From contig CANQSA010000002.1 of assembly GCA_947626415.1 (NCBI GenBank), positions 62,001-126,000 of the forward strand: a DNA stretch of 64,000 bases, in the 5' to 3' direction. Below the pieces are notes generated by a model. The model searched no databases, was not told the DNA's origin, and worked only from the letters and a program-made list of their open reading frames with translations. The position numbers were made by a program, and so were the translations under genes. This DNA comes from an uncultured Lachnospiraceae bacterium (GTDB lineage: Bacteria > Bacillota > Clostridia > Lachnospirales > Lachnospiraceae). Below are positions 1-9,100 of this stretch, piece by piece (position 1 is the first letter of the stretch; every line of letters starts with the position of its first letter).

Positions 1-42
1 GATATCAAATACCGAATTGGAAGTCCGATTCTCTGTACTCAT
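1..42 (-). CDS. 5' end of a further EPS-operon gene, cut by the window edge
   Basis: Only 14 codons are visible (MSTENRTSNSVFDI). The ATG at 42-40 overlaps the TGA of the upstream 2-epimerase gene in an ATGA, and a purine-rich SD (GGAAAAAAGGCGG) sits just upstream, so this looks like a translationally coupled next gene of the polysaccharide operon. The visible residues are hydrophilic. They do not show a Rossmann GxxGxxG start, which argues against a CapF/FnlB-type reductase beginning here. The product cannot be identified. Confidence 0.6.
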   Translation of the reverse strand, partial: MSTENRTSNSVFDI

Positions 43-1226
43 AGCAGACCGCCTTTTTTCCATACGACCTGGTTGACAATACCGGTATAGGACTGAATGA
101 TCTTTACCACTTTTGTGCTGACATTCTCCTCTATATAATCCGGCACTGGAATCCCCTCGTCTTTCTTTTCATTCATCCGCACCGCAAGCTCTACTGCCTG
201 CAGCAATCCCTTCCCGGTGATCCCGGACAGTACAAAACACCCTTTTTCCAATGCTTCCGGTCTCTCCGTAGACGTCCGGATACAAACTGCCGGAAACGGT
301 TTTCCGATACCGGTAAAAAAGCTGCTCTCCTCCGGAAGCGTACCGCTGTCGGAAACTACACAGAACGCGTGCATCTGCAGACAGTTATAATCATGAAATC
401 CCAGCGGCTCATGCTGCTTTACCCGTTCATCCAATAAAAATCCGCTCTCTTCCAGACGCTTCCTGCTTCTCGGATGACAGGAATACAGGATCGGAAGATC
501 ATAACGGGCCGCCATCAGATTGACCGCTTCAAATAAAGAGCGGAAATTTTCTTTTGTATCGATATTTTCTTCCCGATGTGCGGAAAGAAGGATATATTTT
601 TTCTTTTCCAAACCCAACCGGCTGTGGATATCACTGTTCTCGATCTCGGCAAGATTTTTTCTAAGCACTTCCGCCATAGGGGATCCGGTCACAAAGGTTC
701 TTTCCTTCGGCAGACCGCACTCCGCAAGATATCTTCTGGCATGTTCTGAATACGCCAGATTGACATCGCTGATGATATCCACGATCCTGCGGTTCGTCTC
801 CTCCGGAAGACACTCGTCCTTGCACCGGTTTCCGGCCTCCATATGGAAGATCGGAATATGCAGCCGCTTCGCGCTGATCACGGACAGACAGGAATTTGTA
901 TCGCCCAGCACCAGAACCGCATCCGGTTTTATGGCAGCCATCAGCTGATAAGAGGCGGAAATGATATTTCCCATCGTTTCCCCCAGATCCTGCCCGACTG
1001 CGTCCAGATAGACGTCCGGATCCTGAAGTTTCAGATCCCGAAAAAATACGCCATTCAGCGTATAATCATAATTCTGCCCCGTATGCGCCAAAACAGTATC
1101 AAAATAATTTCTGCATTTTGGGATCACAGCGGAAAGGCGGATGATCTCCGGGCGCGTGCCTACGATGATCAATAATTTTATTTTTCCGTTCTCCTGAAAA
1201 TGAACACTTGAATAATCCGATCTCAT
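39..1226 (-). CDS. wecB: UDP-N-acetylglucosamine 2-epimerase, non-hydrolysing (WecB / CapG-FnlC-like)
   Basis: A 395-residue protein of the usual family length, predicted to invert C2 of a UDP-HexNAc in the cytoplasm. Family motifs are present: GTRPE near residue 23, GDT near 108, HMEAGNR near 128, PEETNRR near 141, then CHPRSRK and SDSG in the C-terminal UDP-binding half. It lies 24 bp downstream of a CapE/FnlA-like dehydratase-epimerase. In capsule loci that arrangement matches CapG/FnlC, the last enzyme of UDP-L-FucNAc synthesis. The start has a GGGAGAA SD. The intermediate reductase (CapF/FnlB) is not in the window, so a ManNAc-producing WecB role remains possible. Confidence 0.88.
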   Translation of the reverse strand: MRSDYSSVHFQENGKIKLLIIVGTRPEIIRLSAVIPKCRNYFDTVLAHTGQNYDYTLNGVFFRDLKLQDPDVYLDAVGQDLGETMGNIISASYQLMAAIKPDAVLVLGDTNSCLSVISAKRLHIPIFHMEAGNRCKDECLPEETNRRIVDIISDVNLAYSEHARRYLAECGLPKERTFVTGSPMAEVLRKNLAEIENSDIHSRLGLEKKKYILLSAHREENIDTKENFRSLFEAVNLMAARYDLPILYSCHPRSRKRLEESGFLLDERVKQHEPLGFHDYNCLQMHAFCVVSDSGTLPEESSFFTGIGKPFPAVCIRTSTERPEALEKGCFVLSGITGKGLLQAVELAVRMNEKKDEGIPVPDYIEENVSTKVVKIIQSYTGIVNQVVWKKGGLL

Positions 1227-1250
1227 CTTTTCTCCCTGTTCTTTCTGCGG

Positions 1251-2306
1251 TTACTGCCGACCGGCTTCCATGTTTCTGAGTTCCTCTTTAATATAAGGAA
1301 GCGTCAGCAGCTTTTCTTTTACTTCTTCTACGTTCAGTCTTCTCGTATTGTTGGAATTAAATTCAGTCAGCGCATTCCGTTTGGTATCTCCCTGGCGGAA
1401 ATATTTATCATAATTTAAGTCCCGCTTATCGCACGGAACACGGTAAAATTTCCCCATATCAACCGCATTGGCACATTCTTCATTAGTAAGCAGGGTCTCA
1501 TAGATTTTTTCCCCATGCCGAATCCCGATCATCCGGATATTTGCTTTATCCGCTCCGAACAGCTCGCAGACCGCTTCCGCCTGAGTCCGGATCGTACAGG
1601 CCGGCGCTTTCTGTACCAGAATATCGCCGCTCTCTCCATGTTCCATCGCGAACAGAACCAGATCCACAGCTTCCGCAAGCGACATGACAAATCTCGTCAT
1701 AGACGGTTCCGTGATCGTGACAGGCTGTCCTCTTTTAATCTGTTCGATCCAGAGCGGGATTACGCTTCCTCTGGAACACAGAACATTTCCGTAGCGCGTA
1801 CAGCAGATCTTGGTCCGCTCCGGGCTTACTGTTCTGGATTTGGCGACGATCACCTTTTCCATCATCGCCTTGGAAGTCCCCATGGCGTTCACAGGATAGG
1901 CCGCTTTATCGGTCGAAAGGCAGACGACCGATCTGACCCCTTCCTCAATCGCCGCCGTCAGAAGGTTCTCTGTCCCCAGGACATTGGTACGCACCGCTTC
2001 TATGGGGAAAAATTCACAGGACGGTACCTGTTTGAGCGCTGCCGCATGGAAAATATAATCTACGCCGTGCATCGCGTTTTTCAGGGAGGAAAGATCTCTG
2101 ACATCCCCGATATAGAATCGGATCTTTTCTGCCGCCTGCGGCATCTGCATCTGAAACGTATGCCGCATATCATCTTGTTTTTTTTCATCCCGGGAGAAAA
2201 CGCGGATCTCCCCGATATCCGTCTCTAAAAATCTCTCCAGCACAGCATTTCCGAAGGAGCCTGTGCCTCCCGTGATCAGAAGTGTTTTTCCGGTAAAATG
2301 AAGCAT
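1251..2306 (-). CDS. UDP-HexNAc 4,6-dehydratase / 5-epimerase (CapE/FnlA-like)
   Basis: A soluble 351-residue extended SDR enzyme. The NAD-binding motif GGTGSFG is at residues 13-19. The active-site stretch STDKAAYPVNAMGTSK at about 131-146 has Met where most SDRs have the catalytic Tyr, as is usual in the CapE/FlaA1/WbpM group. It lacks the N-terminal membrane domain of the long WbpM type. The start at 2306 follows an AAAGGA SD; the frame stays open upstream, but that stretch overlaps the flippase gene and has no family-like sequence. Together with the adjacent 2-epimerase it suggests synthesis of a 2,6-dideoxy-2-acetamido sugar such as UDP-L-FucNAc for the repeat unit. Confidence 0.85.
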   Translation of the reverse strand: MLHFTGKTLLITGGTGSFGNAVLERFLETDIGEIRVFSRDEKKQDDMRHTFQMQMPQAAEKIRFYIGDVRDLSSLKNAMHGVDYIFHAAALKQVPSCEFFPIEAVRTNVLGTENLLTAAIEEGVRSVVCLSTDKAAYPVNAMGTSKAMMEKVIVAKSRTVSPERTKICCTRYGNVLCSRGSVIPLWIEQIKRGQPVTITEPSMTRFVMSLAEAVDLVLFAMEHGESGDILVQKAPACTIRTQAEAVCELFGADKANIRMIGIRHGEKIYETLLTNEECANAVDMGKFYRVPCDKRDLNYDKYFRQGDTKRNALTEFNSNNTRRLNVEEVKEKLLTLPYIKEELRNMEAGRQ

Positions 2307-2328
2307 AGTTTTCTGTCCTTTCACAAAA

Positions 2329-3873
2329 TTATCGTTTCCGCAGGATACCGGACACAAGGCCCTTGATATACGCAAATTCTTCCGTACCGGCATAGAGCAG
2401 GCACAGCGCCAGCGCTGAAACCGCGACACAGAGCACGGCGCAGAGCAGCCAGGAAAAGACACTGACTGTAAGCGTTCGGAAAACGATTCCCGTAATTTCT
2501 TTACATAAACCGGCAAGGCATATAAATAAGCCAAACCGGAACAGATACATCTTCACATAGCTTCGGTACGGCGCCCGAAACCAATGTCGGTATAACGTAT
2601 AAGAATCCATCCACATCCGGCCGAATACAAAACAGGCCGTAGTTCCCAGAAAGACTCCGATGATCCCCAGATCAAACACGGCTGTCAGAAGCAGGGAGAC
2701 GACGAGATTTGAGACCGCTTCGATCAGCGCCCGGAACCTGTTTTTATAATACAGCCGTCCCTGTGACGAGAGGAAATTCCCGGCACAGTTGCATAATGAT
2801 GTAATATAAAAATTCAACGTCAGCACAATGACCACTTCGTCCTCGAACGCATACTCGGCGCCGAGCCACAGCTGAACAAACGGCGTGGAAAGACACAGTG
2901 CGCAGACCGATACCACGCAGGTAATGAAGTAATTGATCAAAAACAGTTTTCGGTACAGCTGCTCCGATTCCGCCGGAGATTTCTGCACAGCATAATTACC
3001 CACGGAAGCCGTGATCCCGCTGAAAATCAGATAGATCGCCACATCCAGGTTCATATAGATCATGTTGTAATTGGAATATATGCCGACTAAAGTCGTACTG
3101 ATAAAGGCGGAAATCAGGATATTATCCGTACTGTTTACGACCGTCTGTCCCACTTTCGCCAGAATACCGGACGACATATATCGGACGATCTCCCGCTTTT
3201 CCTCCCTCGCAAGCGGAGGGGCCTCTGTTTCTTCTACGCGTTTATACCGTTTTCGGATCACATAGGTAATGTGGAGATTGGAAACGATCGTATTCAGAAT
3301 ATCCGCCGTCAGATACAAAATAAAATTTCCTGTCAGGAGCAAAACCGCTCCCAGCAGGAGAAACCGCGTGATCCGAAACAGGATCAGATTTTTTGTATTG
3401 AGATCCGCCCTCTGATCCGCAAGCAGCAGAGACCGGCGGTAAGACAGAAAGTAAGTGACCGCGGTACTGGCAATCGTCAGCCAGTAGATCACATGGATAT
3501 GCGGGATCGTATCCGGCAGGTTGATAATAAACGGCAGAAACGGCGTAAGCAGAAATCCCGCCACGCTGATCAAAATTCCCAGCGCACGATATACCTGCCT
3601 GTAGAGCTTCATCAGCGAGGCAATCTTCGGATAGTCCTGTTCGGCCAGCGGCTTATAGAGAGAAAAAACGATCGCCGAGCCCACACCGGCTTCCATCAGA
3701 GAAAGCACCGTCAGAATATTGGTAAAGAGCCCGTTGACTCCCAGATAAGAAAGGCTGAGTGTTTGGATAAAGACCGCCCGGAGTATAAATGACAGAATCA
3801 CATCTACCGCTTTATAGATCAGGCCAAATGTCGTATTCCGAAGCGCTTTGTAGGTTCTCCCCTCAGCATTCAT
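2329..3873 (-). CDS. Wzx-type oligosaccharide flippase
   Basis: A 514-residue polytopic membrane protein with about 12-14 hydrophobic segments and the N-terminal pattern of Firmicutes polysaccharide flippases (YLGVNGLFTNILTVLSLMEAG, shown here as key residues G, L, F, E). It should move undecaprenyl-linked repeat units across the membrane for polymerisation by the EpsG-like protein encoded upstream in this operon. The ATG at 3873 is one base after the TGA of the glycosyltransferase gene and has an AGAGGTG SD with 8-nt spacing. An in-frame GTG three codons earlier is less likely. Confidence 0.87.
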   Translation of the reverse strand: MNAEGRTYKALRNTTFGLIYKAVDVILSFILRAVFIQTLSLSYLGVNGLFTNILTVLSLMEAGVGSAIVFSLYKPLAEQDYPKIASLMKLYRQVYRALGILISVAGFLLTPFLPFIINLPDTIPHIHVIYWLTIASTAVTYFLSYRRSLLLADQRADLNTKNLILFRITRFLLLGAVLLLTGNFILYLTADILNTIVSNLHITYVIRKRYKRVEETEAPPLAREEKREIVRYMSSGILAKVGQTVVNSTDNILISAFISTTLVGIYSNYNMIYMNLDVAIYLIFSGITASVGNYAVQKSPAESEQLYRKLFLINYFITCVVSVCALCLSTPFVQLWLGAEYAFEDEVVIVLTLNFYITSLCNCAGNFLSSQGRLYYKNRFRALIEAVSNLVVSLLLTAVFDLGIIGVFLGTTACFVFGRMWMDSYTLYRHWFRAPYRSYVKMYLFRFGLFICLAGLCKEITGIVFRTLTVSVFSWLLCAVLCVAVSALALCLLYAGTEEFAYIKGLVSGILRKR

Positions 3874-3874
3874 G

Positions 3875-4897
3875 TCAACCACACCTCTTCAGCTTTATGC
3901 AGATACCTTTCAGAAACGCTTTTGCGTCCTCCCGATATCCGTACAGTTCATTTTTCAAAAGGAACCGATTCCGATGCCGCAGGCAGAACGCATACGCTTT
4001 GTATTCCGGCCAGTCTCTTTCGGCGTCCGGGATACGGGAGACCTCCGACTGAACGGCCTGCAGCAAATTATGATAGATTTTTCTGTTTTTTCGATACGCA
4101 TGCTGTTTTGCGATCCGTTTTAACAGGATCATACAGTATCCGGCATATTCAAATTTCAAATATCCGTAAAGATCCGGGTAGTGCTTCCGGATAAAGTTCT
4201 GCCGCAGTCTTACCGCTTTCAGGATCAGCAGATCCCGGCTGCCGAAAGCAGAACGTTCGAGACTGCCTGTCCGCAAATACTGCGTATAGTACGGGGCATT
4301 CAGATAGACAGCCTTTTGAACCCCGGCAAGCGCTGTCGGCATAAAAGCAATATCTTCACTCCGGGCGATCGTGGGAAAATACAGATCCTTAAATACCGAA
4401 GCAGCGTATAATTTATTGCAGACACTATGATTGATATAAGGTTTTGAAAGGTAACTTTCCATCAGGGTCCGGTTATCATAAATCCGCTTTTTTGTATCGC
4501 AAAACGTTTTTCTGTAAAGGCCATTAGCAAAGCCGATCCCGCAGACAGCCAGATCCGCCGCTTCCGTTTGGCAGGCCTGCAGCATTTTCTCATACATATC
4601 CGGCAAAATGGCGTCATCGCTGTCTACAAACGCGATATAAGCTCCGGTACACACGGCCAGACCTGCGTTCCGGGCACCGGTTATACCGGCGTTTTTCTGA
4701 TGGATCACCCGGATCCGGCTATCCTTCTGCGCATATGCATCACAGATTGCACCGGAAGCATCGGCCGACCCGTCGTCGATCAGAATAATCTCCAGATTCC
4801 GATAGCTTTGCCGGATCACGGAATCCAGGCATCTGCTCAAAAACGGTTCTACATTATAGACCGGAATGATCACACTGATCAGCGGCTGCTCATTCAT
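3875..4897 (-). CDS. Glycosyltransferase family 2
   Basis: A 340-residue inverting GT-A glycosyltransferase. The N-terminal GT2 core is clear: ISVIIPVYNVEPFL near residue 8, IDDGSADAS near 40, and the metal/nucleotide-binding DSDD near 92. The C-terminal ~130 residues are basic and variable, which usually carries acceptor specificity. The gene overlaps the upstream glycosyltransferase by 8 bp. It most likely adds one sugar to the lipid-linked repeat unit on the inner face of the membrane; donor and linkage cannot be read from sequence. Confidence 0.88.
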   Translation of the reverse strand: MNEQPLISVIIPVYNVEPFLSRCLDSVIRQSYRNLEIILIDDGSADASGAICDAYAQKDSRIRVIHQKNAGITGARNAGLAVCTGAYIAFVDSDDAILPDMYEKMLQACQTEAADLAVCGIGFANGLYRKTFCDTKKRIYDNRTLMESYLSKPYINHSVCNKLYAASVFKDLYFPTIARSEDIAFMPTALAGVQKAVYLNAPYYTQYLRTGSLERSAFGSRDLLILKAVRLRQNFIRKHYPDLYGYLKFEYAGYCMILLKRIAKQHAYRKNRKIYHNLLQAVQSEVSRIPDAERDWPEYKAYAFCLRHRNRFLLKNELYGYREDAKAFLKGICIKLKRCG

Positions 4898-6032
4898 TTT
4901 TAAACCACCTTTCCGAAAGGATCTCCGCTTTGCTGCAGGGTCCGGTCTGATACAGATCCGGAGCCTCCTCGCCGTTTAAGATATGCCCGGCCAGAGTAAA
5001 GAAGCGCTCTGCGGCAACTTCGGGGTTCCACATCCCGACGATCGTATCATATGCCTTTTCTCCGAGAATGCGCTGCTTTTCCGGATTTTGAAGCAGATCT
5101 GTTACTGCTCTGCAGAGCATATCCACATCTCCGGAGCGATAGATCAGCCCGTTTTTTTCATGCTCGACCAAATAGGGTACTGAACCTGCCGCATGACTGG
5201 CAACCACAGCGCAGCCGCTGTTCATGGATTCATTCAGCACAGCCCCCCAGCCTTCCTGCCGGTCGGAGGTGAGCAGATAAATTCCGGCTTGTTCCATACG
5301 GTGCCGCACCTGCTCCGGCTTCATCGGACCCGGCATGGATACACAGTCTTCCAGTCCCGACGCTCCGATCTTTTGCCGCAGAGCTTCCTCCATAACGCCG
5401 GTTCCGATCAGTTCCATGGTAAAGGGAATTCCCGCATCCTTTAATCTTCGGGCCACACCCAAGGCATCGTCCGGGTGCTTCCAGTCCAGGAAACGGCCGC
5501 ACCAGAGTATTTTTGTTCTGTCCTTTTGTGAAAACAAGGTCTGCTTGTCATATCGAATGCATTGGGGAAAATATCCCCACTTATAAGTTTTATTCCGAAA
5601 CAGATGAAATCGGGCGTAATCCGCCGCGGTATATGCGCTCGCGCACAGCATATAGACGGGCTGATCCGCCGGATTTTCCCTGTGCCATTTAAAATAACGA
5701 TATGGATATTTCCAAAGCTGGCGTCCTTTTTTTAACGGGCGCTCTTCATAACGAAAGATCAGTTTCTTCTGCTCCTTTCGTTCAGTCAGAAGCGCTTCCG
5801 GCGCCGAACCAATCAACACAACATCCGCTTTTTCGATTTCTTCCCGGTCCACATCTTTTCCTGCCCGGTAAGGCTGCACATACGCAGGAAGCTGACCGGT
5901 TCCATAACCGAGTGCCCTGCGCGCTTCTGTCATTTCCGATGTTTCAATAAACCGATAAGTTGGATCTTTCTGATAGAATGCATCCGAAAGAAACTGTTGA
6001 TGATGATTATAATAGCTAGACAAAAAAATCAT
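4890..6032 (-). CDS. Glycosyltransferase family 4 (GT-B)
   Basis: A 380-residue retaining glycosyltransferase. The C-terminal half carries the GT4 nucleotide-sugar site: LWCGRFLDWKHP near residue 175, then the EGWGAVLNESMNSGCAVVAS block near 260 with the E-x7-E type arrangement. The N-terminal acceptor domain is more divergent. An AGAGGATATC SD precedes the ATG. It starts about 107 bp after the giant secreted protein gene, one of the largest gaps in this operon, and overlaps the next GT2 gene by 8 bp. Confidence 0.87.
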   Translation of the reverse strand: MIFLSSYYNHHQQFLSDAFYQKDPTYRFIETSEMTEARRALGYGTGQLPAYVQPYRAGKDVDREEIEKADVVLIGSAPEALLTERKEQKKLIFRYEERPLKKGRQLWKYPYRYFKWHRENPADQPVYMLCASAYTAADYARFHLFRNKTYKWGYFPQCIRYDKQTLFSQKDRTKILWCGRFLDWKHPDDALGVARRLKDAGIPFTMELIGTGVMEEALRQKIGASGLEDCVSMPGPMKPEQVRHRMEQAGIYLLTSDRQEGWGAVLNESMNSGCAVVASHAAGSVPYLVEHEKNGLIYRSGDVDMLCRAVTDLLQNPEKQRILGEKAYDTIVGMWNPEVAAERFFTLAGHILNGEEAPDLYQTGPCSKAEILSERWFKNE

Positions 6033-6112
6033 TCTGATATCCTCTGCTCAAATTAGCCGGAGCCCGGCTCCGTTGCCCGCCGCACGCCCCGCGGAGGCTT
6101 TGATCCTGTGCG

Positions 6113-6139
6113 GCTCCCGGTCTTGCGACCGGGGTTTTT
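6113..6139 (+). terminator. Hairpin plus T-run facing against the operon
   Basis: A perfect 7-bp stem CCCGGTC-TTGC-GACCGGG followed by seven T residues on the plus strand, immediately past the stop codon of the minus-strand giant gene. As an intrinsic terminator it would act on plus-strand (antisense) RNA. Read in the operon direction it is preceded by an A-run and has no U-tract after it. The flanking 6,055-6,130 stretch is unusually GC-rich and includes a second small palindrome (GGAGCCGGGCTCC). Confidence 0.5.
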
Positions 6140-9100
6140 TTAGTTTGTCTTTACCATTTTTCCGTCAGCGCCGAATGTATACTCGCCGGCCGGCAGCAAT
6201 CCGTTTGTCTTAGCGGCTCCAACCATATACTTGGTATTTTTAACTGCCTTCAATGCACTGTTGATGTAGTAATAGCTGCCGTCTGTATCTTTTACCAGAC
6301 CCTGATACTGCGGCACGCCATCCTTATAGTAGCGGATCTCGCCGTCTTTATCCTTCACAAGCCCGTTCTTCGGCTGGGTGGTCATCTTGCCATCGGCTCC
6401 GAACGTGTACTCGCCGGCAGGCAGCAGTCCGTTTGTCTTAGCGGCTCCAACCATATACTTGGTATCCTTAACTGCCTTTAACGCGCTGTTGATGTAGTAG
6501 TAATTTCCGTCTTCGTCCTGTACCAGTCCCTGATACTGCGGCACACCATCTTTATAGTAGCGGATCTCGCCATCCTTATCCTTTACAAGTCCGTTCTTCA
6601 GCTGGGTGGTCATCTTGCCGTCAGCTCCGAACGTATACTCGCCGGCAGGCAGCAGTCCGTTTGTCTTAGCGGCTCCAACCATATACTTGGTATTTTTGAC
6701 TGCCTTCAGCGCACTATTGATATAATAATAGTTTCCGTCTTCGTCCTGTACCAGTCCCTGATACTGCGGCACATCGTTCTTATAGTAGCGGATCTCGCCG
6801 TCCTTATCTTTTACAAGTCCGTTCTTCGGCGGTTCGACCATCCTGCCGTCCGCACCGAACGTGTACTCTCCGGCAGGCAATAATCCATTTGTCTTAGACG
6901 CACCGATCGCGTATTTGGTATTCTTGACTGCTTTTCGCGCACTGTTGATGTAGTAATAATTTCCGTCTTCGTCCTGTACCAGTCCCTGATACTGTGCTTC
7001 TTCATCCTTGTAATAACGGATCTCGCCGTCTTCATCCTTAGAAAGGCCGTTCTTTAACGCGCGGGAATATACACCGTTTGTATAATAGCCCTTCGTGCCT
7101 TTGGCGTCCGCATAAATGCCGGTATACTGTATAATACCGTCTTTGCTGACCGTATACTGCTTGCCGTTAATGGAAGCGTTTCCGCCCTTTGCGAGCTGTC
7201 CCAGCACATAATAATAGATCGTATTTTTCTCAACACGGATTACCTGATCCAGCATTCTGCCGTCCGCACCGAAGCGGTAGGTACCTGCCGGCAGCAGTCC
7301 GTGTGTCTCAGCTTCACTGATCGTGTATTCCGTGTCCTTAACGGCTTTCAGCGTACTGTTGATGTAGTAATAGCTGCCGTCCTCGTCTTTTACCAGGCCC
7401 TGATGCTGCGCTACTTCATCTTTGTAATAGCGGATTTCGCCGTCTTCATCCTTCACAAGTCCGTTCTTTAACGCACGGGAATATACACCCTTTGTATAAT
7501 AGCCCTTTACGCCTTTGGCATCCGTATAGATACCGGTATACTGTACAATACCGTCTTTATTTACCGTATACTGCTTGCCGTTGATTGTAGCGCTTCCGCT
7601 CTTTGCGATCTGTCCCTGTACATAATAGTGCATGGTATTCTGATCGACATAGACCACATGATCCAGCATCTTGCCGTCTGCGCCGAAGCGATAGGTGCCT
7701 GCCGGCAGCAGATCATGTGTCTCCGCTTCCCCAATCGCGTATTCCGTATCCTTAACTGCCTTCAGGGTGCTGTTGAAGTAGTAATAGCTGCCGTCTGTAT
7801 CTTTTACCAGACCCTGATGCTGCGGTACTTCATCCTTGTAATAACGGATTTCCCCGTCTTCATCCTTAGAAAGGCCGTTCTTCAATGCACGGGAATATAC
7901 GCCGTTTTCATAATAGCCCTTGGCGTCTTTGTCGCCTGTATAAACACCGGTATACTGTACAATACCGTCTTTGCTGACCGCATACTGCTTGCCGTTAATG
8001 GAAGCGTTTCCGCCCTTTGCAATCTGTCCCAGCTTGTAGTAATACATGGTATTGTTTTCGACACGGATTACCTGATCCAGCATCTTGCCGTCTGCGCCGA
8101 AACGATAGGTTCCTGCCGGCAGCAGTCCGTTTGTTACCGGACAGTAGCGTTCCAGATTTGTGACTGCCGCTCTGTGATCAGCAGACGCAAAATAGTAATA
8201 CGCGCCATCTACCAATACAAAACCATAAGGCTGTACGCCGTCTTCCAGATAGTAAAGGAATCCGTTTAATTTCGTAAATCCGGTATACTTCCACGGGCCC
8301 AGATAAACGCCGTTTTCATCAAAGGAATACCACTGATAATCCTGCACGTTACTGGTGACAATATAGGTATTTCCCGTTCTGCAGTATCCTTCTTTTGTGA
8401 AGTAATAGGTATTTCCATCTATGACAACCTTTTCATCTGCCTGCGTTGCATGATAATAATCGGGGCCGTAATAATATTTGATCCCCCGGTTGTCTCTGTA
8501 CCACTCTCCGGACTTCAGTTTTCCGTCTGCTTCAAACTGATAGGTGACATAACCATTATTCAAAGTCTTTACGGAAGTAAAGGTTTTGGGATCAAAATAA
8601 TAATAGTCCGCATCAACCTGCTGCCAGCCGCTCAGTAATTTTCCGGCGATTGCATAATAGGTTTTTCCGCCTACTTCAAACAGTCCGGTTCCCGGTTTGT
8701 AGATATCATGGCATACGGTACATTCCAGTTGCCCGTCTTTAACTGCATACTGATGACCTGCAGCAGGGATTTCCTTTCCCCAATCTACAACCGACTTACA
8801 GGTCTCGCAGTAGGTTCTGTCCTGATATCCGCTTTCTTCACAGGTTGCTTCCTGATTCTTTACGGTAAGGTTAGAATCATGTGTATGCCACAGACCATTT
8901 TGTTTTGTACCGTCAAGTTTTGTATCTACAGAGAAGCTGTTTCCGAAGGTTCCGGTTTTTTTATCTGCATATGCGATTTCGCCGTATACAACATCTGCCT
9001 CGATTTTAAGGACTGGTTCTCCTTCTTTAAACCTTTCCTCGGTTGTTTGGGTAGTCGTTCTCCTTCCGGTATAGGAACCGCTGGTGCCGAGAAATTCTTT

